Part shown: in pieces, positions 1 to 8,441 of the stretch | How the letters are laid out: the number at the start of each line of letters is the position of its first letter | Numbering within the stretch: the first letter of the stretch is position 1 | Source of the DNA: a bacterium | GTDB taxonomy: Bacteria; BMS3Abin14 | Assembly: GCA_020350725.1 (NCBI GenBank) | Contig: CP070719.1 | Coordinates: 2,316,516 to 2,380,515, forward strand | Length of the DNA: 64,000 bases | Direction of reading: 5' to 3' | Notes under the pieces: model-generated | What the model saw: only the letters and a program-made list of their open reading frames with translations | Databases searched by the model: none | What the model was told of the DNA's origin: nothing | Position numbers and translations under genes: made by a program

Positions 1-2
1 GT

Positions 3-989
3 TTCAACGACAGCGTCCCCGGTCCCACCATCCGGGTGAGAGAGGGTGACCGGATACGCGTCGTCCTCACCAACAAGACCAAGGATGAACACACCATCCA
101 CATCCACGGACAGATCAAACCCCTTATCATGGATGGGGTTCCCTACCTGAGCCAGGAGCCGGTCCACAAAGGCGAGAGCTACGCATACGAGTTCACCGTC
201 CGCAATCAGGGCACCCATTGGTACCATTGTCACGTGGACAGCGGCCACCACGTGGACATGGGGATGTACGGCGCCTTTATCGTCGAACCGAAAAAGGAGA
301 AGCTGAAGTCCGACAGGGAATACATCCTGATCCTGGACGAGTGGCCCGGCGGCCACAGACATGTTCACGGTGGTGAGATGGACATGGAGGCCCATGAGGT
401 GGATGTTCACGGCGTGGTGACCGAGGATGCCGGGGCGCCCCGGCACGAAAAGCCGGAAGGGAAGATGGCGACCGCCGCGGCACCTATGGCCAAGGATGCG
501 GATCATGTGGAAATGAAGGCAGAGGGCAAAACAGGGATGCCTATGGAGGACCATGGTGACGCGATCATGGAGAAGCCCAAGTCGAGGGACTGGTACCCGA
601 AAACCTACGGAGCCTACACCCCGGTGTACGATACGTTCACCATCAACGGACGGGCCTTCCCCTATACCCAACCCCTGGAGGTCAAGGAGGGCGACAGGGT
701 CCGGATCCGGATCATCAATGCCGGATACCAGACCCACTTCATGCACACCCACTCCCACAAGTTCCTGGTGGTGGCCAGAGACGGTAACCCGGTGAAAAAC
801 CCCCAGAGGAGGGACACCGTTGATATAGGACCAGGGCAACGGGTCGACATCCTCCTGGAGGCCGACAATTTCGGAGTCTGGCCCTTCCATTGTCACAATC
901 TGCTACACGTGGCCAACGACGACATCTATCCGGGGGGGATGCTCACCTTCATCCGGTATGTGGAGAAAGGGATAGAGATTGGAGATTAG
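3..989 (+). CDS. Multicopper oxidase, two-domain type (5' end outside window)
   Basis: Periplasmic-type multicopper oxidase, likely oxidising Cu(I) or another small reductant with O2 as acceptor. The reading frame is open to the window edge and starts with FNDSVPGPTIRV, a typical first-cupredoxin motif, so the true start and signal peptide lie upstream. All four copper-binding histidine motifs are visible: HIHG, HWYHCHV, HTHSHKF and HCHNLLH. The stretch between the first cupredoxin and the last one (starting near TFTINGRAFPYTQP) is only about 100 residues, and it is rich in Met, His, Asp and Glu instead of forming a middle cupredoxin. This suggests a two-domain enzyme with a metal-binding linker. 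The last codons and the stop are formed by the start of an intergenic repeat. Specific substrate unknown. Confidence 0.85.
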   Translation, partial: FNDSVPGPTIRVREGDRIRVVLTNKTKDEHTIHIHGQIKPLIMDGVPYLSQEPVHKGESYAYEFTVRNQGTHWYHCHVDSGHHVDMGMYGAFIVEPKKEKLKSDREYILILDEWPGGHRHVHGGEMDMEAHEVDVHGVVTEDAGAPRHEKPEGKMATAAAPMAKDADHVEMKAEGKTGMPMEDHGDAIMEKPKSRDWYPKTYGAYTPVYDTFTINGRAFPYTQPLEVKEGDRVRIRIINAGYQTHFMHTHSHKFLVVARDGNPVKNPQRRDTVDIGPGQRVDILLEADNFGVWPFHCHNLLHVANDDIYPGGMLTFIRYVEKGIEIGD

Positions 990-1013
990 AGATTGGATAT
1001 TGGATATTGGAGA
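970..1013 (+). repeat. GAGATTGGATATTGG-type simple repeat
   Basis: Imperfect 7-8 base units of the form GAGATTAGA and GATATTGG run across the end of the multicopper oxidase gene, so its last residues and stop codon are repeat-derived. Related copies lie near 2219, 16397, 18738, 43654, 43845 and 62885. The rest of the gap up to 1339 holds no gene that I can support. Confidence 0.7.
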
Positions 1014-1339
1014 TGGGCCGTTTCCGGAGTGGAGCCGGTTCGGGTTCCGGACGGAGATCCAGTTCCATGTTCCAGGTTCCATATAGAGGTCAGCGGATAG
1101 TATTGAATTTTGGATCGAATGTGGGATGTGGATGGTCAAATGTGGAACCCTATCCCCCTGCGGATCACGGGTCACCAATCACCCGTCGTTAGCTTTGAAC
1201 TGAAGACAGGAATCTGCGTTACCATCCGCCTCATCCCTTCCGTGAAGCTGCCATAGCTCCCTGATATACTGAATCCATAATCCCGTGCTCGGCGGGGCAG
1301 AGCGAATATCCTGATCCGTTTCCCTTGAAAGGAGGAGCC

Positions 1340-1951
1340 GTGAACATTCTCGTCGTATTCTATTCCATGTACGGCCATGTGCACCGCATGGCTGAGGCGG
1401 TTGCCGAGGGCGTCCGGGAGGTCAAAGGTGCGGAGGCGTTCCTGCGCCGGGTTCCCGAGACCCTTTCCGATCAGGTCCTTCAGGCCATGGGTGCGGTTGA
1501 ATCCCAGAAGAGCATGGCCCATATCCCCGTCTGCTCGCCGGAGGAATTGGCCGAATACGACGCCGTCATCTTCGGCACGCCGACCCGTTTCGGCAACATG
1601 TGCGGGCAGATGAGGCAGTTCCTGGACGCCACGGGCCAGCTGTGGTTGCAGGGTTCCCTGGTTGGAAAAGTGGGCAGTGTCTTCACCAGCACAGCCAGTC
1701 AACACGGCGGGCAGGAGACGACCATCCTCAGTTTTCACCTCACCCTCTTTCATCAGGGAATGATCGTCGTTGGTCTCCCCTACGCCTTCGAGGGGCAGAC
1801 GAGGATGGACGAGATCACGGGTTGTTCCCCCTACGGTGCGAGCACCGTCGCGGGGGGAAGAGGAGAGCGCATGCCCTCGGAGAACGAATTGGCCGGAGCC
1901 CGCTACCAGGGCAGACACGTGGCCTCCATCGCTGCGAAACTCTCTGCTTGA
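1340..1951 (+). CDS. wrbA: WrbA-type NAD(P)H:quinone oxidoreductase
   Basis: Flavodoxin-fold FMN enzyme that reduces quinones by two electrons, avoiding semiquinone and superoxide; cytoplasmic and usually tetrameric. The FMN phosphate-binding loop is visible near the N-terminus ([15 protein letters not shown]), followed by the family motif [17 protein letters not shown] around residue 85 and the TASQHGGQE and SPYGAST segments. The length of 203 residues matches the family. The GTG at 1340 is chosen because AAAGGAGGAG lies 5 bases upstream; the in-frame TTG at 1325 sits before this ribosome-binding site. It stands alone on this strand, so it is probably a single-gene unit. It fits the oxidative-stress theme seen elsewhere in the window. 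Confidence 0.93.
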   Translation: MNILVVFYSMYGHVHRMAEAVAEGVREVKGAEAFLRRVPETLSDQVLQAMGAVESQKSMAHIPVCSPEELAEYDAVIFGTPTRFGNMCGQMRQFLDATGQLWLQGSLVGKVGSVFTSTASQHGGQETTILSFHLTLFHQGMIVVGLPYAFEGQTRMDEITGCSPYGASTVAGGRGERMPSENELAGARYQGRHVASIAAKLSA

Positions 1952-2198
1952 CCGTTCAACCCTGAACAGTGGGACGTGACAGCTCGATCGATGCCGGCAA
2001 GCTCTCGACAAGTGTCTGATCCATCCGGTCCCTGGGTGACCTTTTCAGCCGGCATCAGCCGCTGGGGAGACGTTACCGTCCAGGGCGGCCGGTCCCGGCC
2101 CTCCTGAGGCGGCGCCAGAGAGCCGAGTTCCCTGGGAGCCATCATGAGGCGCGGGATGGGGTTCCCGATCCGCATCCTTTTTTCTGTCCTTTTGATTC
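1952..2198. other. Intergenic region without recognised gene
   Basis: The gap between wrbA and the fructose bisphosphatase promoter contains no convincing coding frame, hairpin or RNA motif that I recognise. Confidence 0.5.
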
Positions 2199-2207
2199 TG
2201 ATATAAT
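2199..2207 (+). promoter_or_regulatory. Extended -10 promoter candidate for fructose bisphosphatase
   Basis: TGATATAAT is a TG-N-TATAAT extended -10 element. No good -35 is present, as is usual for extended -10 promoters. Transcription would begin near 2214, leaving a leader of about 115 bases to the FBPase start, which includes a repeat-like tract. Confidence 0.5.
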
Positions 2208-2218
2208 TGTTGTGCAAA

Positions 2219-2279
2219 TTGAGATCAGAGATCGGACATTGGAATATTGAGAATGGAGATCAGAGATAGGATATCAGGA
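2219..2279 (+). repeat. Degenerate GAGATCAGAGAT/GGACATTGG repeat
   Basis: AGATC, AGAGAT and GGACATTGG words repeat imperfectly between the promoter and the FBPase ribosome-binding site. This is the same repeat family as at 970. Confidence 0.55.
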
Positions 2280-2329
2280 CCGGAAACAGGGCAAAGGAGA
2301 CTGTAAACCGGGCAAAACAGGAGGGGAAC

Positions 2330-3349
2330 ATGACCGATGGTAAGATCGGAATCAATCTCACGAGGCATATCTTCGAGAAGCAGAGGGAATATCCCGAGGC
2401 CACCGGCGAGCTGACAGGGATCCTCAATCAGATAGCTTTTGCCGCCAAGATCGTTTCGCGGGAGGTCAACAAAGCCGGCCTGGTGGAGATTCTGGGATTG
2501 ACGGGCGACAAGAACATCCAGGGGGAGGAGGTCCAGAAACTGGATGATTTCGCCAACGAGGTCTTCATCAACATCCTTGCCAAATCAGGTCACTTCTGCG
2601 TTTTGGCCTCAGAGGAGGTCCCGGACGTCATACCCATACCCGATGGATACATTTCGGGCCACTACTCCATCGCCATCGATCCCCTTGACGGTTCCTCCAA
2701 CATCGACGTGAACGTCAATATAGGCACTATCTTCTCCATTCACAGGCGGACCAGCGAGGGGGAAAAGGGTTGTGCGGACGACCTCATGCAGGCGGGCAGG
2801 AAACAGGTGGCGGCAGGGTATGTGGTCTACGGCAGCAGCACCATGCTGGTGATGAGCACCGGCAACGGGGTCCACGGGTTCACCCTGGATCCCTCGGTGG
2901 GGGAATTCCTGGAATCCCATCCCGACATTCAGATCCCAAGCAGGGGCAAGACCTATTCCATCAACGAGGGCAATTATCCCTATTGGTCCGGCGGCGTCCG
3001 TCACTATATCGACCACCTCAAGAAGAAGGACAAGGAGAGCGGAACGCCTTACGGAGCACGCTATATAGGCTCCATGGTGGCCGACATGCACAGGACCCTT
3101 CTCAAGGGGGGGATCTTCATGTACCCGGCGGACAACAAGGACCCCAAGAAACCCCACGGTAAGCTGCGGCTGCTCTACGAATGCGCCCCCATGGCCTTCC
3201 TCTGCGAGCACGCGGGAGGAGCGGCCAGCACCGGGACCGGTCCGGTCCTGGATGTCGTACCCACCGAGCTGCATCAGCGGGTGCCGTTCTTCGCCGGGTC
3301 CACTGAGGATGTGAGGGAATTGGAGAGGTTCATCGCCGATTATGATTGA
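2330..3349 (+). CDS. fbp: Fructose-1,6-bisphosphatase, class I
   Basis: Hydrolyses fructose 1,6-bisphosphate to fructose 6-phosphate in gluconeogenesis; metal-dependent cytoplasmic enzyme. The metal-binding motif DPLDGSSNIDVNVNIGT lies near residue 116, with the upstream SEEVPD acidic segment. The substrate-binding C-terminal half carries YIGSMVADMHRTLLKGGIF and GKLRLLYECAPMAFLCEHAGG. The length of 339 residues is normal for class I. ATG at 2330 follows the ribosome-binding site AGGAGGGG. In this window it would supply hexose phosphates for the sucrose and pentose phosphate enzymes encoded nearby. No frame damage seen. Confidence 0.96.
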   Translation: MTDGKIGINLTRHIFEKQREYPEATGELTGILNQIAFAAKIVSREVNKAGLVEILGLTGDKNIQGEEVQKLDDFANEVFINILAKSGHFCVLASEEVPDVIPIPDGYISGHYSIAIDPLDGSSNIDVNVNIGTIFSIHRRTSEGEKGCADDLMQAGRKQVAAGYVVYGSSTMLVMSTGNGVHGFTLDPSVGEFLESHPDIQIPSRGKTYSINEGNYPYWSGGVRHYIDHLKKKDKESGTPYGARYIGSMVADMHRTLLKGGIFMYPADNKDPKKPHGKLRLLYECAPMAFLCEHAGGAASTGTGPVLDVVPTELHQRVPFFAGSTEDVRELERFIADYD

Positions 3350-3952
3350 ACCAGGCCGAAAGGGAAAAGGATAAAGGGGGAAGGATCCAGCTCCTGTCTT
3401 TTGCCTTTTCACTATTACGCCACCTTTGATAGCAGCGCACTCCCGGCGGCACAGGGGTGGGAGCGGTGCAAAACCCCTACCAGGTTCAGCGCCGTTGAGC
3501 TCCCCCTGCGGTATGAACAATCCAAGGTGCAAAGGGGTTTTCACCCGTGTCCTTAGTGCCTTTATCGGGAAACACAGGTTCTCTTTGCGGCCATTCTCTC
3601 CATTCCGTTCTCTCTTTTTAATCCGAGATCTGAGATCCGAAAGCTCTCCTTTCCAGAAAAATTCAGGTCGACCTCCTGCCCTGCGAATGCTATTTTCCCA
3701 CTCGGAAAGACCCACTGCCCCAAGGGGCGGATCCCGGCCGCAAAACATTTAACGGCCGCCTGTGCTGAGATTAAATTCCCTGATCCAGGGATTAGGAAAC
3801 AGGTCAATGGAATACGCGCAAAGCGGTATGCTGGAGAGCAGGGGTTCAACGGGGCCTGCGCGCCACTGTTCAGAAAAGTATTGCCCATTCTCCTTTTCGC
3901 CTGTTCTGTCGTACGCCTCTGTGCCCCCGATTGTTCATCGAGGAGAACTGTA
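3350..3952. other. 600-base gap with no supported gene
   Basis: Between FBPase and the EamA fusion gene. Frames of about 100 codons exist here, but they are low-complexity and show no family motif or ribosome-binding site. The part near 3440-3550 has a pair of similar words (AGGGGTTTTGCACC-like, in both orientations) that could form structure, but I recognise no RNA family. Confidence 0.4.
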
Positions 3953-5494
3953 TTGACCTTCAAAGACCTTCTCCTGCTCGTTCTCCTCGGTGTGATATGG
4001 GGCGCTTCCTATCTGTTCATCAAGGTTGGGGTGGCGACCATCGCGCCGTTCACCTTCGTTTTCGGGCGGACGGCCCTGGCGGGCCTCCTCCTGTTCGCCG
4101 TCATGAGGGCCCGCGGCCGCAGCATGCCCCGCATCGGCCCGATCTGGATCTCCTTCCTGGTTATGGGATTTTTCAACGGCGCCGTCCCCTACACCCTCAT
4201 CACCTGGGGAGAGATCCACATCGATACGGGCCTCGCGGCGATACTCAATGCCCTCATGCCCCTGTTCACGGTGATCTTTGCCCATTACCTCACCAGGGAC
4301 GAGAAACTCTCGGCAGGAAAGATCACGGGGGTCGCGGTGGGGTTTTCGGGAGTCGTGGTTCTCGTGGGACCAACGGCCGCGGGGGGGCTTTCCGAATCCC
4401 TTCTGGGCCAGCTGGCGGTCATGGGGGCTGCGGCGAGTTACGCCCTGGCGGTGATATACGGCAAGAGGCTCAGGGACGCGTCCTCAACGGTGCTCGCCAC
4501 CGGCCAGATGTTCGCGGCTGCGGTGTGGACACTGCCTCTCAGCATCATTTTCGACAGGCCCTGGACCCTGACGCCCTCCGCGGCATCCCTAGCGTCCATG
4601 GTCTGCCTGTCCGTCCTCGGTACAGGGCTGGCCTACATCCTCTACTATCATCTCCTGGCCCGTGTCGGCGCGACCAACCTCAGCCTGGTCACCTATATCA
4701 TCCCCGTGTCCGGAGTTTTCTGGGGGGTGCTTATCCTCGGGGAGCAGGTCGGCCTCAACGCCCTTGCGGCCCTTGTTCTGATCATGGCCGGGGTGGCCGT
4801 CACAGGGGGAAGACGACCAGTCGCCGGGGCGGGGGAGGGCCTGGCCTTCGACCCCTTCGGCTGGCTGGAGGGTCATATCCCCACCCGGCGCCTCCACACC
4901 ATCATACGTTTCGGCGGTGCGGGCGTCTGCGCCGCCTTTCTCGCCGTCAGGATATTTCAGTACAACGGTTTCGCCCTCAAACCCCTGTGGGCTGCCGAGA
5001 CCCTCGTCTTCATGGTCCTCGTCGTCGCTTTCCTCATGAGGCAGGACCCGGTGGATCGATCGAGGGGCTTTAACGAGATCATTGTCCCCCTGACGGGCTC
5101 CCTCCTGCCTTTCGCCCTCCTCGCCTCCGATCCGGTCCCATGGATCATGAAGAGCCGTACCCTCCTCCTCGGTATCTTCTGGTGGATGACCGCGGCAACG
5201 GGCTTCACGGCCTGGGGGATGTGGACCCTTAGGCGCAATTTCAGCATAACGGTGGAGGCGAGGTCCCTCGTGTCGAAAGGGCCCTACCGATGGGTCCGTC
5301 ATCCCATCTACCTGGGGGAGATCCTGACGGCGGCAGCCGTGGCGACCTGGAGGTTCTCGGCGGCCAACCTGCTGATACTCGTGATCTTTATCGGGGTCCA
5401 GCTCTACCGATCGAGGATGGAGGAGAGTAAGCTCGAGAGGTCCTTCCCCGAATACGGGGCCTTCAGGGGCAGGACGTGGTGGGTGATAAGATAA
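3953..5494 (+). CDS. EamA-family transporter fused to ICMT-like methyltransferase
   Basis: The first ~290 residues are an EamA (DMT superfamily) exporter with about ten membrane segments in two repeats; motifs GVIWGASYLFIKVG and the second-half LSVLGTGLAYILYYHLLARVG are typical. The last ~190 residues are a separate membrane domain ending in KGPYRWVRHPIYLGEIL and LERSFPEYGAFRGRTWW. That is the signature of isoprenylcysteine carboxyl methyltransferase/phospholipid methyltransferase-like enzymes, where RHPxYxG and the late E are part of the SAM site. The frame is continuous with no stop. TTG at 3953 is preferred because AGGAG lies 7 bases upstream; earlier in-frame starts add a non-membrane, Cys-rich stretch. 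Substrate unknown. The fusion suggests modification of a small molecule or lipid coupled to its export (inference). Confidence 0.85.
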   Translation: MTFKDLLLLVLLGVIWGASYLFIKVGVATIAPFTFVFGRTALAGLLLFAVMRARGRSMPRIGPIWISFLVMGFFNGAVPYTLITWGEIHIDTGLAAILNALMPLFTVIFAHYLTRDEKLSAGKITGVAVGFSGVVVLVGPTAAGGLSESLLGQLAVMGAAASYALAVIYGKRLRDASSTVLATGQMFAAAVWTLPLSIIFDRPWTLTPSAASLASMVCLSVLGTGLAYILYYHLLARVGATNLSLVTYIIPVSGVFWGVLILGEQVGLNALAALVLIMAGVAVTGGRRPVAGAGEGLAFDPFGWLEGHIPTRRLHTIIRFGGAGVCAAFLAVRIFQYNGFALKPLWAAETLVFMVLVVAFLMRQDPVDRSRGFNEIIVPLTGSLLPFALLASDPVPWIMKSRTLLLGIFWWMTAATGFTAWGMWTLRRNFSITVEARSLVSKGPYRWVRHPIYLGEILTAAAVATWRFSAANLLILVIFIGVQLYRSRMEESKLERSFPEYGAFRGRTWWVIR

Positions 5495-5841
5495 TATCGA
5501 GTGCCAGGTTTCCTGGAGGTTTATCCAGAGTCCAGGATCCAAAGGGAACTGCCGTCACTTCCATTACTCCGCCATGCCCCGCAGTGAATAGAAGATTAAG
5601 GAAGGAGTTTCACCCTCGGCGTGGGGAAGAAGCGGATACAGTTGTATTCTTTGAACAGGAACGGAAACGCTTCTGATCATCTCTGCTTGCTGCACTCTCA
5701 GGGACGGTTATAGCTCGCTCTGAGGTAAGGACGGCTGATGTTGCCGGCGGCGAAGGTCTCCCTTTCTCGATTCAGGACTGTCGATTTTTGACCCCCTTTT
5801 TCATCCTCCTTTTTCCATTTTATATCCCAGTTTTTCCAAAT
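5495..5841. other. Intergenic region without recognised gene
   Basis: No coding frame with a ribosome-binding site and no clear RNA family. A few repeat-like words (TCCAGAGTCCAGGATCC) occur near 5530. Confidence 0.45.
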
Positions 5842-5870
5842 TTGACATAGAGGTCGATATTCGCAATAAT
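5842..5870 (+). promoter_or_regulatory. Sigma70-type promoter of the ehu-like operon
   Basis: A perfect -35 box TTGACA (5842-5847) is followed 17 bases later by AATAAT (5865-5870). Transcription from about 5878 gives a leader of ~180 bases. Within it, GGGGTAGCC (5994-6002) can pair with GGCTA and CCCC (6015-6026) into a bulged hairpin shortly before the ribosome-binding site, which could affect translation (inference). Confidence 0.65.
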
Positions 5871-6059
5871 AGGGCGCACATATATTACCTGCTTCCTCAC
5901 GTTTTTCTTTTAAAAATCAGGCGATACTTGAGGTTGTTGAGAAGATCAAAACCCGAAGGAGGATCCTGGCGCCTCTTTCGGTATGACGTTTATGGGGTAG
6001 CCGACTTACATTCAGGCTATTGCCCCGTCATCGGTAAAACGCTAACCAAAGGAGGCAAG

Positions 6060-6947
6060 ATGTTTTTCAGCAGTATACCTGGAAGGCGAAAAGAGGCGAT
6101 CAAACGCGTTCTGAAACCATCGGTGGTCGTCATCTTTGTAGCGGTGTTCTGCCTCAGCGCCGGCATGGCGGAAGCCGGTCCGCTCATGGACAGGATCAAG
6201 GCCGGGGAGACGATCAGGCTCGGGTTCGCCAACGAGGTTCCCTGGGCCTATCCCGGAGAGGGGAACAAACCCCTCGGCTTCGCCAACGCCATTACCATCG
6301 GTGTCCTGAAGGAGATGGGATACGAGAACTACGAACCCGTCGTCACCGACTGGGGGGGACTGATCCCCGGCCTGAAGGCCAACCGGTTCGACGTCATCAC
6401 CGGCGGTATGTACATCCTGAACAGCCGCTGCCAGAATGTCTCCTTCTCCGAGCCCATCGGCATCTTCGGCGATGCCTTCATCGTTGCCAAGGGAAATCCC
6501 AAAGGGCTCCAGAACTACCAGGACATCAAAAGAACAGGCGCTGTCTTCGTTACGGGAGCAGGTTTCAACACGGTGGAAGCCGCAAAGGATGAGGGGGTCC
6601 CCGAGTCGAAGATCATGCAGGTGCCGGGCATGACTGAGATCCTGGCAGCGGTCAGGTCCGGACGGGCCGATGCCGGCGGGCTCACCTACTTTTCGGCCCT
6701 GAACCTGGCCAAGGAGGCAGAGGGCAGCATAGAGGTCACCAACCCCTCGGCACTGCCCGAAAAATACCTGAACTGGGTAGGTATTGGTTTCCGCAAGGAG
6801 GACCCTGACTTCCTCGAGAAGTTCAACGCCGCTCTTAAATCCTATCTCGGCACGGATAAGATGCTGAAGGATGTCGAACAGTACGGGTACAGCAAGGACC
6901 AGCTGCCCGGAGATATGAAGACAGAGTGGGTCTGTGAAAACAGGTAG
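6060..6947 (+). CDS. ehuB: EhuB-like ectoine/hydroxyectoine-binding protein
   Basis: Periplasmic solute-binding protein of the polar amino acid (SBP_bac_3) family. The signal peptide is clear: basic start, hydrophobic stretch ending in CLSAGMAEAG. The mature part begins ETIRLGFANEVPWAY and has the segments DWGGLIPGLKANRFDVITGGMY, RCQNVSFSEP and GDAFIVAKGNPKGLQNYQDI, which resemble EhuB of rhizobial ectoine importers more than general amino acid binders. ATG at 6060 follows AAAGGAGG; a longer in-frame start at 5928 lacks a signal peptide at the right place. It is first in an operon with two permeases and an ATPase. Ectoine specificity is inferred from similarity and operon order; polar amino acids remain possible. 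Confidence 0.82.
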   Translation: MFFSSIPGRRKEAIKRVLKPSVVVIFVAVFCLSAGMAEAGPLMDRIKAGETIRLGFANEVPWAYPGEGNKPLGFANAITIGVLKEMGYENYEPVVTDWGGLIPGLKANRFDVITGGMYILNSRCQNVSFSEPIGIFGDAFIVAKGNPKGLQNYQDIKRTGAVFVTGAGFNTVEAAKDEGVPESKIMQVPGMTEILAAVRSGRADAGGLTYFSALNLAKEAEGSIEVTNPSALPEKYLNWVGIGFRKEDPDFLEKFNAALKSYLGTDKMLKDVEQYGYSKDQLPGDMKTEWVCENR

Positions 6948-6958
6948 ACTTTCCCGTT

Positions 6959-6992
6959 GCGCGGGAACCCTCGAGGGTTCCCGCGCGGGCCT
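6959..6992 (+). terminator. Strong hairpin between binding protein and permease genes
   Basis: GCGCGGGAACCC (6959-6970), a TCGA loop and GGGTTCCCGCGC (6975-6986) form a perfect 12-bp stem, followed only by CTTT. With such a weak U tract it is more likely a partial terminator or 3' mRNA stabiliser. That would allow much more binding protein than permease to be made, a common arrangement in ABC importer operons. Confidence 0.75.
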
Positions 6993-7102
6993 TTAGAGCG
7001 GCTGTTATTTCGGTTCCGACAGAACCCCGGGACAAATAGTGCCGCTTCCCATGGAAGCACACAGACTACCTCGACCTTTTAAATCAGCCCGAAAATAATC
7101 CG

Positions 7103-7768
7103 ATGACCTTCATCGAATTCCTTAAAACGTATGGCCCCCAGCTTGCCAATGGGTCTGTGACGACCGTCATGCAGACCCTCCTGGCCGCCGGTCTGGCGAT
7201 CCTGATCGCCCTGATTGCCGGCCTGATGCGTCTGTCCCACAGCCGTCTCATCTACGGCGCTGCCACCGTCTACATAGAGGTTTTCCGCGGGACGTCGTTG
7301 CTGGTTCAGCTCTACTGGATCTTCTTCGTTCTGCCGCTCTTCGGGTTGTCACTGGAGAAGTTCACCGCCGGGTTCATCGCGGTCGGCATGAACCTGGGAG
7401 CCTACGGTGCCGAGCTCGTCCGGGGCGGGATCCTTTCCGTCCCAAAGGGTCAATGGGAGGCCGCCACGGCCCTGAGCATGTCGCCGGCCAAAATGATGCG
7501 TCGGATCATCTTCCCCCAGGCCTTCCTCAACATGCTTCCCCCGTGGGGCAACCTGCTTATCGAGCTCCTCAAGGGGACAGCTCTGGTCGCCCTGATCTCG
7601 GTCGCAGACCTCATGTTCGTCGCCAGAAAGATCAACGGGGTCACCTACCTGTCCGCTCAGGCCTTCGGGACGGCGCTGATCATCTACTATCTGATGTCCA
7701 GGGGCCTGATTACGCCGTTCATGAGATGGCTCGAGGGAGTGATGACCCGTAAACTGGGGAAGGCGTGA
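7103..7768 (+). CDS. ehuC: Ehu-type ABC importer permease 1
   Basis: Inner-membrane permease of the HisM/His-Glu-Gln family (TIGR01726-like). Five or so membrane segments are visible. The cytoplasmic EAA loop that contacts the ATPase reads GQWEAATALSMSPAKMMRRI followed by IFPQAFLNMLPPWGN near residue 115. The 221-residue length is typical. It overlaps the next permease or abuts it by two bases, showing translational coupling. It would form the transmembrane pore with the second permease, fed by the binding protein encoded upstream. Confidence 0.88.
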   Translation: MTFIEFLKTYGPQLANGSVTTVMQTLLAAGLAILIALIAGLMRLSHSRLIYGAATVYIEVFRGTSLLVQLYWIFFVLPLFGLSLEKFTAGFIAVGMNLGAYGAELVRGGILSVPKGQWEAATALSMSPAKMMRRIIFPQAFLNMLPPWGNLLIELLKGTALVALISVADLMFVARKINGVTYLSAQAFGTALIIYYLMSRGLITPFMRWLEGVMTRKLGKA

Positions 7769-7770
7769 TC

Positions 7771-8439
7771 ATGTTTGATTGGCGTTGGGAATTTGTCGGT
7801 GACATACTGCCGCGGCTCTTAAAGGCCACCGGCAACACCTTGCTCGCCGCCCTGTTGGGATACGGCATCGCCGTCGTCCTCGGCCTGATCCTCGCCCTGG
7901 CCCAGAGGACGCATTACCCCCTTTTAAACAGGACTGTCCGCGAATTTGTCGAGTTCATCCGTTCGACACCCCTTGTCCTTCAGATCTTTTTCGTTTTTTA
8001 CGTCGGGCCGCAGTTCGGGATCATGCTGTCGCCCTGGACGGCGGGGATGATAGCCATCGGGCTGCACTACGCTTCCTATCTGTCGGAGGTCTACCGGGCC
8101 GGCATCGACAGTGTCCCCATGGGCCAGTGGGAAGCGGCGACGTCGTTGAGCCTCAGCGCGGCACGGACCTATTCACGCATCATTATTCCGCAGGCGATCC
8201 CGACGGCCTTTGCCGGGATGGGAAATTATCTCGTCGGCATATTCAAGGACACGCCCATGCTGTCCGTCATCGGTGTCGCCGAGCTGATGCACACCGCCAA
8301 CGCCATCGGCTCTGAACATTATCGTTTTCTCGAACCCTACACATTGGTGGGCCTCATCTTCCTGGCGATCTCCCTGCCCACCGCCGGAGCCCTTCGAAAG
8401 GCCGAGGGGAAGATCCGGGAAAACATGGGACTGAGGTGA
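7771..8439 (+). CDS. ehuD: Ehu-type ABC importer permease 2
   Basis: Second permease of the importer, homologous to the first. EAA loop: GQWEAATSLSLSAARTYSRI, then IIPQAIPTAFAGMGNYLVG. N-terminal segment FVEFIRSTPLVLQIFFVFYV matches the conserved region of amino acid type permeases. ATG at 7771 is chosen because GGGGAAGG precedes it by about 7 bases; a GTG at 7765 overlapping the upstream stop is the alternative. Its 3' end abuts the ATPase gene. Confidence 0.87.
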   Translation: MFDWRWEFVGDILPRLLKATGNTLLAALLGYGIAVVLGLILALAQRTHYPLLNRTVREFVEFIRSTPLVLQIFFVFYVGPQFGIMLSPWTAGMIAIGLHYASYLSEVYRAGIDSVPMGQWEAATSLSLSAARTYSRIIIPQAIPTAFAGMGNYLVGIFKDTPMLSVIGVAELMHTANAIGSEHYRFLEPYTLVGLIFLAISLPTAGALRKAEGKIRENMGLR

Positions 8440-8441
8440 AC

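Noticed and set aside
3440..3550. Structured RNA or transposon remnant
   Set aside because: There are similar words in both orientations, but no recognisable RNA family, transposase motif or target duplication.
2609..3748. 379-codon minus-strand frame over fructose bisphosphatase
   Set aside because: It is antisense to a clear enzyme gene and has no family motif; it results from high-GC codon bias.
5928..6059. N-terminal extension of the EhuB-like protein
   Set aside because: A signal peptide begins after the ATG at 6060, which has its own ribosome-binding site.
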